Shown: piece by piece, positions 10,727 through 22,073 of the stretch
How positions within the stretch are numbered: the stretch's first letter is position 1
How the letters are laid out: each line of letters opens with the position of its first letter
DNA from: Linnemannia schmuckeri
Taxonomy: Eukaryota; Mortierellomycota; Mortierellomycetes; Mortierellales; Mortierellaceae
Assembly: GCA_029449235.1 (NCBI GenBank)
Contig: JANATG010000003.1
Location: 3,286,001-3,350,000 of the forward strand
Length of the DNA stretch: 64,000 bases
Reading direction: 5' to 3'
Position numbers and translations under genes: made by a program
The notes under the pieces: model-generated
Database searches by the model: none
The model's input: only the letters and a program-made list of their open reading frames with translations
What the model was told of the DNA's origin: nothing

Positions 10727-12647
10727 TCAAGTGTTCGCCGTTCGTCCACATCTAACAACATCAAAAGACGGACACACAAAATAGAAACTCCCATTCTTCG
10801 CATTTACTTCGTCTTTCAAGTTATGCAAAATATACGCAATAGCCGCCCAAGTCTCCTGCCCCGAGGGCAAGATCTGATCCGCTGGCAAAGTATACCCAAA
10901 CAACCCCATATCCTTCAACTCAATCTCCAACGGCACCGGAACACGGTCCTCCCCCATTGCATAATCGATCGACGATCCCGTGGCTGGGTATATCGTATGA
11001 TAGATGTCCCCTACTTTAAATTGGGTTCCGTGGACGGCTGCTAGGGCCTTGGCGGCTCCCTCGGCCAAGGGTTTTAGGTACGAATCGTAGTTTGAGGGAA
11101 GGCCTCCCGTGTATCCATAAGGCGTCAAGATCAGCTGCGCATATGCATGGATGTCCACTGTAGGTGAAAAAGAAAAATGGGACGAAAATTAACAAAAGAT
11201 GTGGACAATTCAATTGCTGGAGAAGCATAGGCAAAAACACCAGAATAACTTACTATAGGCGACCACGTTGGGTAGGCTCTTAAGGTATCGGGCAATGTTG
11301 ATTGCCTCGGATGTCGGGAACGGAAAGGGGCCTCTATAATTGAACGCGCACGGGTCTATTGACGACATGTCGTTTGTTGTCTCGTTCCAATAAAAGTTCC
11401 AATTGCGATTGACTGCACGTTGCTGGAGCAATGAGAGGAAAAACAATGGTTAATGTTCATTCTTTGCCACAACAATAGACCATGAAACATCGAGCACTTA
11501 CTGTCGGTGCCGAGACAGTTGTCTTCTGGTTGCGCATTCTTGGGGTGGAGTCGGTCGGTGGTTTAGGTGATGATGAATCCATCTGGGTTCATGATGAGAA
11601 TGATGTGGAAAGTGTACTTTTTCAGGTATCCAGCAACTCGTGAGTCTATCCCTGTCAGCAGTTGATAGGTCAGGTACTTCACCACCGATCCTATTATCCA
11701 CTCGCGACTATGTTGCAGACCTATCAAGGATCCAATGTCGACAGCTATTATTTCATATTTCCATACAAACAAATGCATTCGCGCTTTCATGAATAACGAC
11801 AATAAAGGCGGGAATACTGTGGAGGACAATATGGTTGGCTTCGGAACCGACCTTGACCCCTGCCTGGTACCGTCCTTCAAAGGACTTGTCCGCGCTGAAA
11901 GATCGAGCAATCGTGCTATGGTTTCTGATCTGCGCCTTCGTCCACTCCAGGTGATTCCTGTACGAATGATACCCTGCAAACCAATCCTCTCCGGCATTCA
12001 CAAACACATCCCCCTCCTGGCCTTCGTATCCACCACCCAATCCTTGACCCTTTATTGCGAGCGCCTTTCTGACCTGCCACTTTCGTTGATGTTATCCGTC
12101 CTTCTGCTCTCCTGATCCAACAATTGCTGCACATTCTCAACCAACACCTCATACTTTAACACTTCTCCCGCATCACTCAATCGTAGATAATTCGCGGGTG
12201 ATATCCGAGCATCCACGTATCCACCAATTTGCTATAATGCGTGAAGTAGTCCAGCTCCCAAACACCCTTATTCTCAAACAAAATCCGTAATTGCTCCACT
12301 GTCCTGATATTGAATCGGACAACCTTATGGTCATCATACGTTGTCACCACAGGCGCTGGTCTATCCACTATTCTGAGGCTTGTTAAAACCATAGGTGGTG
12401 ATGGCGATAGTGACGATGGTGATGATGTGATCGGAGAAGAAGTTGTAGATGACGAGAAAGATGTTGTTGAAGATGTGATGGCGGTGGTGGTGATGTTGGG
12501 AAGAAGAAGCGGGTTGGCCCGTCGATGAATGGGGCCGGGGCACGGTGTGTGAGTATGACTCTTTGCTGCCATAAGTGCTGCTGCTTTCCATGTTGTGTCA
12601 AGGGACGCGATCCCCAGAACCAGCCATTGACCGATACGAGCTCTCAT
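10727..12647 (-). pseudogene. M14 (carboxypeptidase A-type) metallocarboxypeptidase pseudogene
   Basis: A secreted zinc carboxypeptidase by family: signal peptide from ATG 12647 (an upstream in-frame ATG is at 12836), propeptide, then the catalytic domain. Catalytic landmarks survive: HSREW (zinc ligands), NPDG, NRNW, DIHAY (zinc ligand) and the active-site Glu in LEIELKD. Two introns are still canonical (11413-11501 and 11158-11253). The frame is broken repeatedly. There are one-base shifts at about 12190-12205 (inside the propeptide, between TWMLG and NYLRLSDAGEV) and about 12060-12090. The exon joining VVIH to GLQHSREW lacks a GT donor: segment 11721-11787 starts with AA but ends in AG. 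An in-frame TAA at 11563-11565 replaces an expected aromatic codon after NPDGFIIT. A functional protein is very unlikely unless several independent assembly errors coincide. Confidence 0.85.
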
Positions 12648-12925
12648 ATCTGATTTTTTTTTTGTCGTTGTAGTTGAATTGTAAGAGGGTGGGTATCGAT
12701 CATTTTTGTTGTAGATAACAATGATCAATGATATTGTGAAAAGCAGGAGGAAAGAACAAAAGAAAGAAAGAGAGAAAGCGAGGTCTCTCCGCTCCCTTTG
12801 TAAACCGTTGAATCGCTCGTATAGCTTCAATTTCATGTAGTTTTTTTTTTCTCAGCAGTCTCATCCAATGATCATTGCTCCTTTCGCATCTGAAACAGCG
12901 CCACCAAAGATCAGATCACATAATA

Positions 12926-13072
12926 GAAGCTATGATACCCAACTTCTTCCGTGGGACGCAGTCACGCTGAAGAGGGGCTGGGCGAGAATCTCACCCTCAC
13001 GCTTGAAGCACACTTCGTCAACAGCATTTCCTAAAAAGGATAGAGGACCTCCACAACCTCAGATGCGGAATC
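12926..13072 (+). repeat. Inverted repeat, left arm
   Basis: The left arm matches the reverse complement of 13325-13474. The inner ~117 nt (from GACGCAG to GCGGAATC) differ at one base; the outer ~30 nt match with small gaps. The spacer is 13073-13324 (252 nt) with no recognisable coding content. No target-site duplication or transposase was seen, so the origin (foldback element, local inverted duplication, or part of a dispersed repeat) is open. Confidence 0.92.
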
Positions 13073-13324
13073 ATCCCGAACGGAGAAAGAGGATGGAGAG
13101 ATGAAAAAAAAACCCCCAACAACCACAAAAGGATGACCATCAGCCGCTGTTCCTGCTACTGATGAAGGTATACGCGACGATGGAGCTTGAGTGACCATGG
13201 GCTGCTGTACTTCTGACGTCCACTCTCTGTCATGGTGCAGACTTGCTTCACGGCGTGGCAAGGTGGGTACGAGATAAGAGACGGGTACGGAGAGAGTGAA
13301 GAAAAGAGAATGTGCGCGAAGTGA

Positions 13325-13474
13325 GATTCCGCATCTGAGGTTGTGGAGGTCCTCTATCCTTTTTAGGAAATGCTGTTGACGAAGTGTGCTTCAAGCGTGA
13401 GGGTGAGATTCTCGCCCAGCCCCTCTTCAGCGTGGCTGCGTCACACGGAAGAAGAGGTTGGGTATTACAGCTTC
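13325..13474 (-). repeat. Inverted repeat, right arm
   Basis: Partner of 12926-13072. A transcript crossing both arms could fold into a hairpin of about 117 paired bases with one mismatch and a 252-nt loop. It lies between the carboxypeptidase and F-box pseudogenes. Confidence 0.92.
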
Positions 13475-13612
13475 GGTTGCTGATTAATGAAAACGGTGGC
13501 AAACGTATTTTGGCATTAGGTCTGTGTGTCCGCCCTTTTCGCCGCCATTATTCTGCGTTCTTTTTATTTCTCAGTGTCATTGAACTACGCAGCACAACAT
13601 CCTACGAGTCTG

Positions 13613-15582
13613 TCAACGCGACGCAATCGGCAGAGAAAGCGCAACAATGGTCCATGGACTGGCAGCCCTCGGTCCCAGGACAGGTGCTTCATCCTGTGTG
13701 CCGTCGTCCTTCTGGCACCCAAAGCCCAAGTGCTTGACTTCTGGTCGAAGCACCCTAATATACTTCCTCAGTGTCACCTTGTGCAGGTCAAACTCGATAT
13801 GGGGTAACGTACCAACATGCAATCCTCGCATCTTCCTCAGCCGAGGCCAGTTCGTTGCCATCCATTTCAGCTCTACCTCACCGATACGATGGTCAACGCC
13901 CTCAAACCCAAACACGTCAATACTCCTCAGTGTCGCAAGTTGATCCAGTCCTGACGAAAACGAGAGCTCCATCGAATTCTCCATCGATCCTCCATATCTC
14001 AGGTACTTATACCCATCGACTTCATAATAAGGACCCTTGTCGTCCAACAGGAGCATGTCGTCCCGATAGCCTCCTCCTAGATTAATGACTTTGAGCGAGG
14101 TAAGCACTGAAAGTCGGTTATAAATCCTGTAATGTTGCTCTAAGTACCGCAACTCCTTTCCAACCGCCCATCTCCTTCCTGCGAAAAAAGGCTCTGACGC
14201 TCCTTGCTCCTCTCAGCAATGACTTTCAGGACCCTTTCCTCCTCCGTACTCAGCCATTCGAACCCAATAACCCGACAGCGAAAAGTTTCGAGTCCCGTGC
14301 ACACCCAGGCTTTGTCTTCCCAGTGTGGGACTTGAACAATATAATTGATACAGTCAAGAATCTTGAGGTCGGGACACGATTCCAAAATGCAATTCAGTAT
14401 TGGAGTCGACTGATGGGCAGCTGTGATTGGAGTGTAGTCGTAACGCTGTCATAGCTCAGCCAGTTTCTTGAAGTGTTGGGCAAGTGTTCTGACCATCTGT
14501 TTGGCCATGTAACCGGCGGTGAACTTGCGTGGCTCTGGACAGAGTGGAATGATCTGACGCTAAATGTTCCGGTCCATACGGTCATTAACGGAGTCCACAC
14601 ATATTCCCTTCAGCTTCAAGAGCGAGTTTCCTATGATCCTAAACACCTCCGGATCGTTTGGTTGCGTGTTATCGATCCGCCATAAAGACAGGTACTCGAG
14701 ATTGGGAAAGTCCTTGAGAATCCATGCAACGTGCAGCTGAGACATGTTGTAGTGTTTGCTGAGGCTGCGGATGTTCTTGTATGACTGTCGGTGATCCAAT
14801 GCTTCCGAAACGGTAAAATATCTCGAGGAAAAGGAACAGAGGTGCTCAAGTTGCCCCAAAAGTTGATACTCGTCCAGATAGTGAAGGTTGTGTTCCAGGA
14901 TTCCGAGGTTTGGTAAGGCAGCGAGAAGGTCGATGAAAACCGTTGGCGATCCGATGCGGCAGAGCGAAAGAAGAAATTTTCCAATTTTAAGAGTCCTCAG
15001 AGACCGATTCCGCTTCATCAAAGCCAAGAGCGCTGGAAAGTAATCCAGACTGTCCTCTGAACCGACTTTTTTCGGAACAAGATCTGAGCCGGAACGATAG
15101 CCTATCGAGCTCTGGTGCCTCAAACGGTCCTCTTTCTCCAGACCGTTGTCTCTCCGACCAGCTAAGCCCACCTTCGTCCTCCCTGAACATCTGGATCCGA
15201 TCACACTCGCGCATTTCCGCCTTTGTCAAATTTTTGTTCGAGAGGACTTCCAAGGATTGAAGATGAATGCGGTGGGTGCTGGCAAAAGCAGCTTCGATGG
15301 TGACCAGGAAGCTTATGCGGAAATGTCTGATGTGCTGACCGTACTTTTCGAAGACAGTCAGCATCTAGTCCTGCGGGAGCTTGACTTCCTTGGGCAGTTC
15401 CGAGCTGTGCTCGTCGATGTATTCTGGCCAGTTGTACAGACTGTCGTCGATTGTCCTCCAGAGGGATGGGATAAAGGTGTGGTTCCATGATGAGTACACT
15501 TGGATACAACAAAACAAGTGTGGCAGGTCAAGGTAGGAGGCAACAAAGTCTGTGAGTTCTTGTATCGAAAAGATCCTTCCGA
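13613..15582 (-). pseudogene. F-box/LRR-like pseudogene A
   Basis: The F-box-like start survives at about 15580-15420 (IFSIQELTDFVASYLDLP, SLWRTIDDSLYNW) but has no in-frame ATG close upstream. Reading continues through the family block VFEKYGQHIRHF and degenerate leucine repeats to the C-terminal FGFEGVDHRIGEVELKWMATNWPRLR. Lesions: TAG at 15365-15367 just before the FEKYGQ block; a frame change at about 15080-15150; TAG at 14560-14562; TGA at 14449-14451; and a one-base shift at about 14160-14185 (between ERQSLFSQE and GKELRYLEQHY). Homology is continuous across each break. The parent was a gene like 6109-8142. Confidence 0.85.
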
Positions 15583-15746
15583 GAGGCAGGGGTGGGGAGT
15601 ACGGACGACACGCTTATTCGGAGCGAAGAAAAAGAATAGAAAACGGAGGCGTGACGAAAGAAAGAGAAAAAAAAACGAATAACGGTGTGAGTACAGTGAG
15701 GTAAAGGACCATACATGCAAACAAAGAAGTAATAAACTAGTGCGGC

Positions 15747-15747
<1 letters not shown>

Positions 15748-15777
<30 letters not shown>
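15748..15777. repeat. T30 tract downstream of F-box pseudogene B
   Basis: Thirty T on the + strand, which is A30 on the strand of pseudogene B, beginning 44 nt after that pseudogene's stop codon. It resembles a poly(A) tail position, but similar runs occur in unrelated places in this window. Confidence 0.85.
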
Positions 15778-15782
<5 letters not shown>

Positions 15783-15821
15783 TCGACTCTTTGATTTCCA
15801 GGGTACTTGTTGTCTATGTAT

Positions 15822-17652
15822 CTATTCACTTACAGGAACAATGGACTCATGAACAACATCGGGCCGCAACAGCATCATATACTCCCTCAGCGCGGGTTTT
15901 CTCCTGTCGTACGTCAACCGTGGTTCGTGGTCGTCTGTCAGCCCGCGCATGGTCCTCAATCGTCGCCAATGGACCGCCATCCACTCCAGCTCAGGCTTGT
16001 CAATTCTATGGTCGATACCCAAGAATCCAAACATCTCCAGGTTGACTAACGGTGCCAAAAGACCAAGGCCAGACTTAAGAGTAAGCTCCAGACAATCAAG
16101 CATAAGCGGGTGGCCTCTAGTGGACTGCATAAAGGACCGGGGTCGGCCTGCCTTGATGTGCTTGTCCTCATTGGCAAGCCTCACAGTTCTCAGCTCGTTG
16201 CTAAGGTCCAGTCTCGTCAGGTGTGTGAGGGATGCCAGTCGCCCATAGACGTGACGATGCTGATCAAGTGACCGAGCGTACTTCTGTATCACTTCGTGCT
16301 CCTCAAACGAAAGCCCTACTCCGTCCTCTCTACTCGACAGCCTGCCCAAGATGTCCTCTTCCTTCGCAAGCAGCCGCTCCACCCGACCCACCTGACAATG
16401 CAGCAATTCTAACTGACCGCAGGTCCACGGATATTCGACAATCTCGTTGGCATCCACCACCTGACGGGGTCCAGCAAGCACGCGGAGGGTGGTGCCGTCG
16501 CGCATAAACGCAGCAAAAGTCTTGAACTGAAGACCTGCGTCCTTTCCGAGTTTGGCAAACATTGAAAAGTCATCTCTGGTCTGGACAATAGACTTGAGCT
16601 GTCGGCAATGCTTGATGATGGCAAGCACACTGTCTTGTATGACACGGTAGAACTTGATATGCTCAAGGTTGGGCACCCAGGGAAGAACCGCATCCGCTAG
16701 CCTAGGATTGTTGCCGACATGGTTCGCTCGCTCGAATCCCGAGAAGAAAAGTCGCTGAAGTTGACTGAGGGTATTGTCCATGGTGGTTATTGCTGTTGCT
16801 GCTTCCGTTTCGATGAGCCTGGTCAATGACCTGACTGACAGGCTTTCCAGGCCAGGGAGGTGTCTAAGCAAGACGGCAAGTTGGTGAGTGGTGATCTGTT
16901 CCTGTCACGTCAACGTCTTGACGTTCCCGAAGGCACCTGATGGCGTCAGCTCACTCCACTTTGCTGTACAAAGAGTGTCCAGATGGCAAAGTTGAGTCAT
17001 CAGAACATACGGGTCCCCAGACTCAAAGTGATTTGTCAGATCCCGTGGTAGACTGGTTACTACATTCTGAATATAATCGTCCGATACGATCTCGCAAAGT
17101 CCACGAAGACCGTGGCTTAGCGTTAATGACAAAAGTCGTGTGTTGCGCTGTGAGCCAGTCTCGTTCCTGCAAGTCTTTGGGCCTATGTGCGACGTCACTC
17201 GGCCGTAATACGCCCTCACACTCAGGTGAGAGGAGCGGTCCCATGACAGCTGGACGCTATGGGTCGTTGGTTTGAGACTGTTGCATAGCCAGCTTTTCCT
17301 GGCGTGTCAACTTGTCGCGTACGTTTGTGATGTGTAAGGACCGAAGGTTGCTGCAGTGCGCGTCGTTGGCTGCGTCGATCAGAATTCGCCAGCCGAGGGA
17401 CAAGTGCCTAATATGCTCTCCATACTTTGTGAAAATTCTTCGAACCCAAGCCTCGTCGTGTCCAGCTGCCTTGCCCTCATCAGCGTCGTAATGTTCCAGG
17501 ATTTTGGACCAAGAGTGTCGAGAATCGTCGATTATCTCCCACAGCCTAGGAATGAGGATCTTGCTCCAGTGCCGAGAGACTTGACAGCAGCTGAGGATAT
17601 CCGGCTGTGAAAGAAACTGTCCAACCAGGTCGAGGATTTCGACAATGTCCAA
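15822..17652 (-). pseudogene. F-box/LRR-like pseudogene B
   Basis: The F-box-like N-terminus (LDIVEILDLVGQFLSQPDIL, CCQVSRHWSK, LWEIIDDSRHSW) begins at about 17652, but the nearby ATG at 17696 is out of frame with it. Lesions: in-frame TAG at 17257-17259; a frame change at about 17100-17130 (from WLTAQHTTFVINAKPRS into LTLSHGLRGLCEIV); in-frame TGA at 16905-16907 after FGNVKTLT. The last 349 codons (16868-15822) are open and carry the C-terminal block FGFLGIDHRIDKPELEWMAVHWRRLR. That open 3' part could still be expressed as a truncated product, but it lacks the F-box. Confidence 0.83.
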
Positions 17653-17710
17653 TATCTGTATCTGTTGGGACTGGTAAGGGTATTGTTGTCAGTCATGGGG
17701 ATGTGCTATA

Positions 17711-17745
17711 AGGAAGAAAGGAAGAAAGGAAGAAAGGAAGAAAGG
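17711..17745. repeat. (GGAAGAAA)n microsatellite
   Basis: Four to five copies of an 8-nt purine repeat in the 218-bp gap between pseudogene B and the ER membrane protein gene. Confidence 0.85.
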
Positions 17746-17870
17746 ACGTGCAAGAGGGGTCATTTTCTTCGAGCAAAAAAAATTGACCTTTCGCGCCACT
17801 AAACCCCGCTTACAATTGGGCAGGCCATTTGCATACATTTTTTGTGAACTGTCTGAATTGTCGAAGCTAT

Positions 17871-18985
17871 TTATTCCCCCTTTTTGCTTTTTGTGCCTTT
17901 GGCAGAGATATCAACCAGTGCACGATGAACACGAGGGACAACGCATCCTAACCCGCTCACGGCCACCACTGCAATCACAGCAGCGAGCTTGAGTGCTTGG
18001 TATGGGATCATAAAATAAAGACGCTCCAGTACCAGGTTGAAGGGAATAGGAAGTGTCTCTGGGCTAGGTGCCTTCCCGTCTGACAAGTAGGATACTCCTG
18101 TGTAGGTCGCCTTGATCCTTGCAAACATCGTATTCTATTCAGAAATAGGAGGCAGCTGTGAGCATAAAAAGCTTATCAAAAAGCAAGCATGTTTCCTTGC
18201 TCATTGTTCAAACATGCATACCTCGGGAAAGTGGCTGAGAAGATCAATGCTTGTGGGTAGCCGTTCCTGAGCTTCTCTCAATGTCCAAACCGACATGTCA
18301 AAGTCCGCTGGAAACTATCCATCAAGATCAGGAAGAAATGTCAGTTGTTACTGTTGTACTCATTTTAACATAATGCATCATAGAAAGCACCCATGGGCAT
18401 CTTCAAGAAACTTACGGTAGCAGGGTACGATACCCTCAGCTCGAAAGAGGCTTTGTTGTCGAGATCTTTCAGGACATACCAAATGAGCTGCCTGTTCTGC
18501 AGATCCACACCATAGGCCTCTTCGTTGATAAGCCAACTGTCGCTCGACGATGATGATCCTGAATTTTGACGCGTCCTTTGTGAGGCAATTGTCACGTCGT
18601 TCTCGTAGAAGGAAGGCAGGATTGTATCTGCGCGGATGATTGTATGCGGTGAAGTGAGAGTCTTCCTAAATATGCAATGTTTTATTGTCAATGTTGCTGA
18701 GGTTTAGTTGAAGCTGCATCCAGTACAATCGATCCTTGGTTTTATGATCCCTGTTTTTGAGTAATAATACTTTTAAGAGTGCTGTATTTACCATGAGGAA
18801 GGATCGATGACGCCGTAGTATCTTCGGTTGTCGTCCCTTTCGAGATATGTTACTGTCTTGTCTACCGGAGAAGAGTGATTGACGGTGAAGATGACCTTTT
18901 CTGTGTTTGCGTGGGTTGAGGATGGCGCGAGGATGATTGCGACCAGGAGTGGCAGCAGCAAGCCGATTAAGGATGGGCAGCGCAT
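17871..18985 (-). CDS. ER-type I membrane protein with KKXX signal, family not recognised
   Basis: Four exons: 18985-18792, 18665-18416, 18314-18222 and 18134-17871, all GT-AG and in phase, giving 266 residues. ATG 18985 starts a clear signal peptide (hydrophobic IGLLLPLLVAIILAPSS). A luminal domain contains QLIWYVLKDLD and FELRVSYPAT. One C-terminal membrane helix (LKLAAVIAVVAVSGLGCVV) is followed by a short basic tail ending KKGE, a dilysine ER-retrieval signal. Overall layout (signal peptide, luminal domain, one TM, dilysine tail) fits an ER resident such as a GPI-assembly or folding accessory factor, but I do not recognise the family. Promoter and start region 18986-19200 is shared head-to-head with the RRM gene. 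Confidence 0.72.
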
Positions 18986-19510
18986 GTGTTTTTATTGTAA
19001 AGTCTTTTCCTGAGAGTTACTCTTGCGCTGTTTGTATCGTGCCTTTCTGTCCTGTCCGTTCTGTCCTGTCCTGTCCTACAGATTCTGTCCCTGAATGCGA
19101 AATAGAGAGAGTAGGAGAAGGATGAGGTTTCGTTTCGTTCGCTCGTTGTTTGTTCAGCAACTAAGGCTGTTTGCTACACGTGATCGAATCATATAACGCA
19201 GTTTCACCCACGTCTCCCACACACTCTGCCGCTCTTTTCGTCAACTCGACTCGACTCACTCGTCGTCCTTTATCCTTATCCTACTTGACTTTGCCCCCTC
19301 TTTCCTAGCCCTTTCCTTAGCTCCATCACTCCTTCTTCACTCACTCGCCTCCTATCCCTCTCTATCTCTCCCTTTCTCTCTTTCTTTCTCTCCATTCAAC
19401 AACAACAACAGCAACAACAACAACAGCTACAACAACAACAGCTACAACAACAACAGCTACAACAACAACAACAATAATCAACACTTGTTGCACCCACTGC
19501 ATCTACTGCA

Positions 19511-19541
<31 letters not shown>

Positions 19542-19698
19542 GTACATACAAGCAAAAAACAAAGCAAGCATTCAATCACCTCAATAGCCTTCTGTCCTCT
19601 ATTCAACAAAAACTGCACGCATCTCAGCCGAGCGCAGTTCGAAAAATAACAATAAAGCAACTACTACTTACTTACTACCAACTACCAATAAGGCAACC
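18986..19698. promoter_or_regulatory. Divergent intergenic region with simple repeats
   Basis: Shared upstream region of the ER membrane protein (-) and RRM (+) genes. The + side is CT-rich (19260-19395), then carries CAACAACAG-type repeats (19398-19475) and (CACTCT)n (19504-19540), typical of a leader ahead of the ATG at 19699. No TATA box is obvious. No gene seen. Confidence 0.5.
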
Positions 19699-21176
19699 AT
19701 GGACAACAAACTGCAGCAAAAGTTCGCTCTCGTCCAACAGATGAAGAAGGTATCAATCGAATTCAATTTGTTAATTAGTCAACATACACAGACAGACACA
19801 CCTGTTTGTCATTCTTGTTCTTATCTTCCTTATCGTTTCAGTCGTCCTAACAAGTTGTTCTGTATACGTGTCATTTTCTTTTCAGGAAAAGGAACTCAAG
19901 GAGGCGTCGCGGGTCAAGGACCACCGTTCTGTCGACATCTTTGCCCTGGCCGGAGTCAACTTGCCCAAACCAAAATCCTCTCTTCCAACAGGAACACCCA
20001 CTCTCGCTCCGTCGCGTCAGGACAGTGTTTATAGCAATAACAACACTAACAACAGTCGGCATGGACCTCCAGGAAAGAAACCTCGGCTGCAAAAGACAAG
20101 CAGTTCAACAATAACACCCCTGAGCCCTCCATCAAACAACTCTGTCACCAGTCCTAGGAGAGAAAACGAGGAGACCGCTAACGGAACAAACGCTTCCGGT
20201 CGTTGTGGTGCTGCTGTTTCAGGAGTAGGAACGGGAACAGCATCAAGAACAGGCATGGAAAAGAAGCTGAAGCGGTCGTCTATGGCGGTTCGCAATGCTG
20301 CTGTTGCTTCTGCGTCTGGTGCTGCCTCACAGATGCACGTGCATGGAAGCAGCACTGGTGATAGCTCTGGAAAGATGGTATGACTCTTGTTCTTGCTTGT
20401 TGCCGTTTGTTGTTACTATGGTTATTGTTATGGTTGCTTTTGTTATGGCTGTTCAGTCTCCTTTATGCCATTTGTTGCTACGATGGTTGTTATTATGGTT
20501 GCCGTCGTGGTTATTGTTGTTGCCATATAGTACTTTGTATTATTTAGTGTAGCTGTTGCTGTACCAGTTGATGTTACTATTGTTGTTGCTGTTGCTGTTT
20601 TGGCGAAAGTCTTTCTTGTTATTAAGATTGTTGCCACCGAACGAATACTAAAAGGCAAAGTGGTGCTTGTGCGCGTGGTCTGGCATGTACGTGTAGGAAA
20701 AGGTTCAACTGCTTACTGCTCTATGCTTGTTTTGACAACCTGGATAGGATAACTCAGTTTACTCTGGTAGCAGAAGAAATCCCTCTATCAGCTCAATGGC
20801 CTCACCTCCTTACATCACTACTCCTGGCCACCATCACCACCACCATACATCTGATAGCAACCAGGCAGCAACGGCAACTCCCCCTACACCTATCCCATCA
20901 CCAGGAAACGAGCTTACAGTTCAAATGGACACCAGCAATAGTACCAACGGTCGATCCGGAGCAAATGGACGTCGCTGGAGCGGAAGCACAGACAGTCGCG
21001 AAGAGACTGTGCAAACTGCACGTGGTCAATCACTTCGAGCCGTCCGTCACCAATCCCCTGATACCATTGCCGACTATCACCCCAATGCGTAAGTCCGACC
21101 CTCCCTCACTCCTTTTTTTTTCTTTCAGTGCTGTGTGCTTTTTGTCACAAACAATAAGACCCTCGCTTATTTTTGT

Positions 21177-21213
<37 letters not shown>

Positions 21214-22073
21214 GCTGGCTGCATGTCTGTAGCAGGACGCACCCCTTGACGGACCAACCAGGCAACCAGGAGAACAGGAAGCGCAGGATGGACAGCCATA
21301 GAGACTTTAGACGGCATCCTGGAGACTATGAAAGTCATCGTCCTCGTTTCCGCTCAAATTCGCGCTCACGCTCGCCTTCGCCGGGCAGACAAAGTAGCTT
21401 CAGATCCCGATCACGCTCGGTCAGCCCATACAGAGATCAAGGACCTGATTTCTTTAAGCGGAGAGATAGCGCAAGGGACTTTGAACAGGATTACTACCCT
21501 CATCATGACACTCACACCTCAGCTATCCGTCAACAGGAACTGCCACCACTCAGCAAGATTCGTGTTGAAGGGCTCGCAGATTCAACGTCAGTTACAGCGT
21601 TACTGGCTGCATTTGGACCGTACGGCGAGATCGAGGAGGCGAACCTGGTTGAGGGCAAGGATATTGCTTTTGTGACATACACCAGACTGGATGCAGCACT
21701 GCGGGCGCTGGAAATGATGAACGGGTCGACGGTGGACGGAGCTCTGGTTAGAGTCTTTAGGGAGGAGTGTCCGATGTATTACCAGAGAGGCTCTGGTTCA
21801 GAGGCCGGTACGCTGTCGCCACTGCCGACCCGAGATGGGGCTCGGCGTCCTTCCCTGGCTACGTCGACCTCGTCAGCCTCTTCCCAGGGTTTGATGACAC
21901 CTGAAACAATGACTTCGAGACCGATCCACCAGCTCCCGCCTCGTCCTCGCTCACCCAAGCTGCCTCCCAAGCCTGTCACTGCTGTCTACCCACCAGTGGG
22001 TGCAGATCCTCGAGCAGCTGTTGCTCAAGCACGTGGACGTGGACGTCAAATCCTTAGCTATGGCGACCTTTAG
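19699..22073 (+). CDS. RRM domain, RS-rich RNA-binding protein
   Basis: Four exons: 19699-19749, 19886-20377, 20748-21088 and 21236-22073, in phase, giving 573 residues. The N-terminal two thirds are low complexity (Ser/Thr/Asn-rich, a His6 run near 20830), followed by an Arg/Ser-rich segment (RSNSRSRSPSPGR, SFRSRSRSVSPYRD). One RRM spans about residues 401-472: KIRVEGL is RNP2-like, DIAFVTYT is RNP1-like. A Pro-rich tail ends in ARGRGRQILSYGDL. A role in mRNA processing or localisation is inferred from the RRM plus RS composition. Intron 3 contains T34 (21179-21212) ahead of its acceptor. The start is fixed by the short first exon and the leader sequence in front of it. Confidence 0.8.
21179..21212. 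repeat. T34 tract in RRM gene intron 3
   Basis: Lies 23 nt before the exon 4 acceptor, on the sense strand, so it may act as an extreme polypyrimidine tract. Confidence 0.9.

Noticed and set aside
12868..13104. Reading frames inside the inverted repeat (12868-13104 + and 13248-13502 -) that give the same peptide
   Set aside because: They are identical only because the DNA arms are inverted copies; no start context, leader or homology supports a protein.
12926..13474. Inverted repeat as terminal repeats of a DNA transposon
   Set aside because: The spacer is only 252 nt with no transposase remnant, and no target-site duplication was seen; kept as an inverted repeat of unknown origin.
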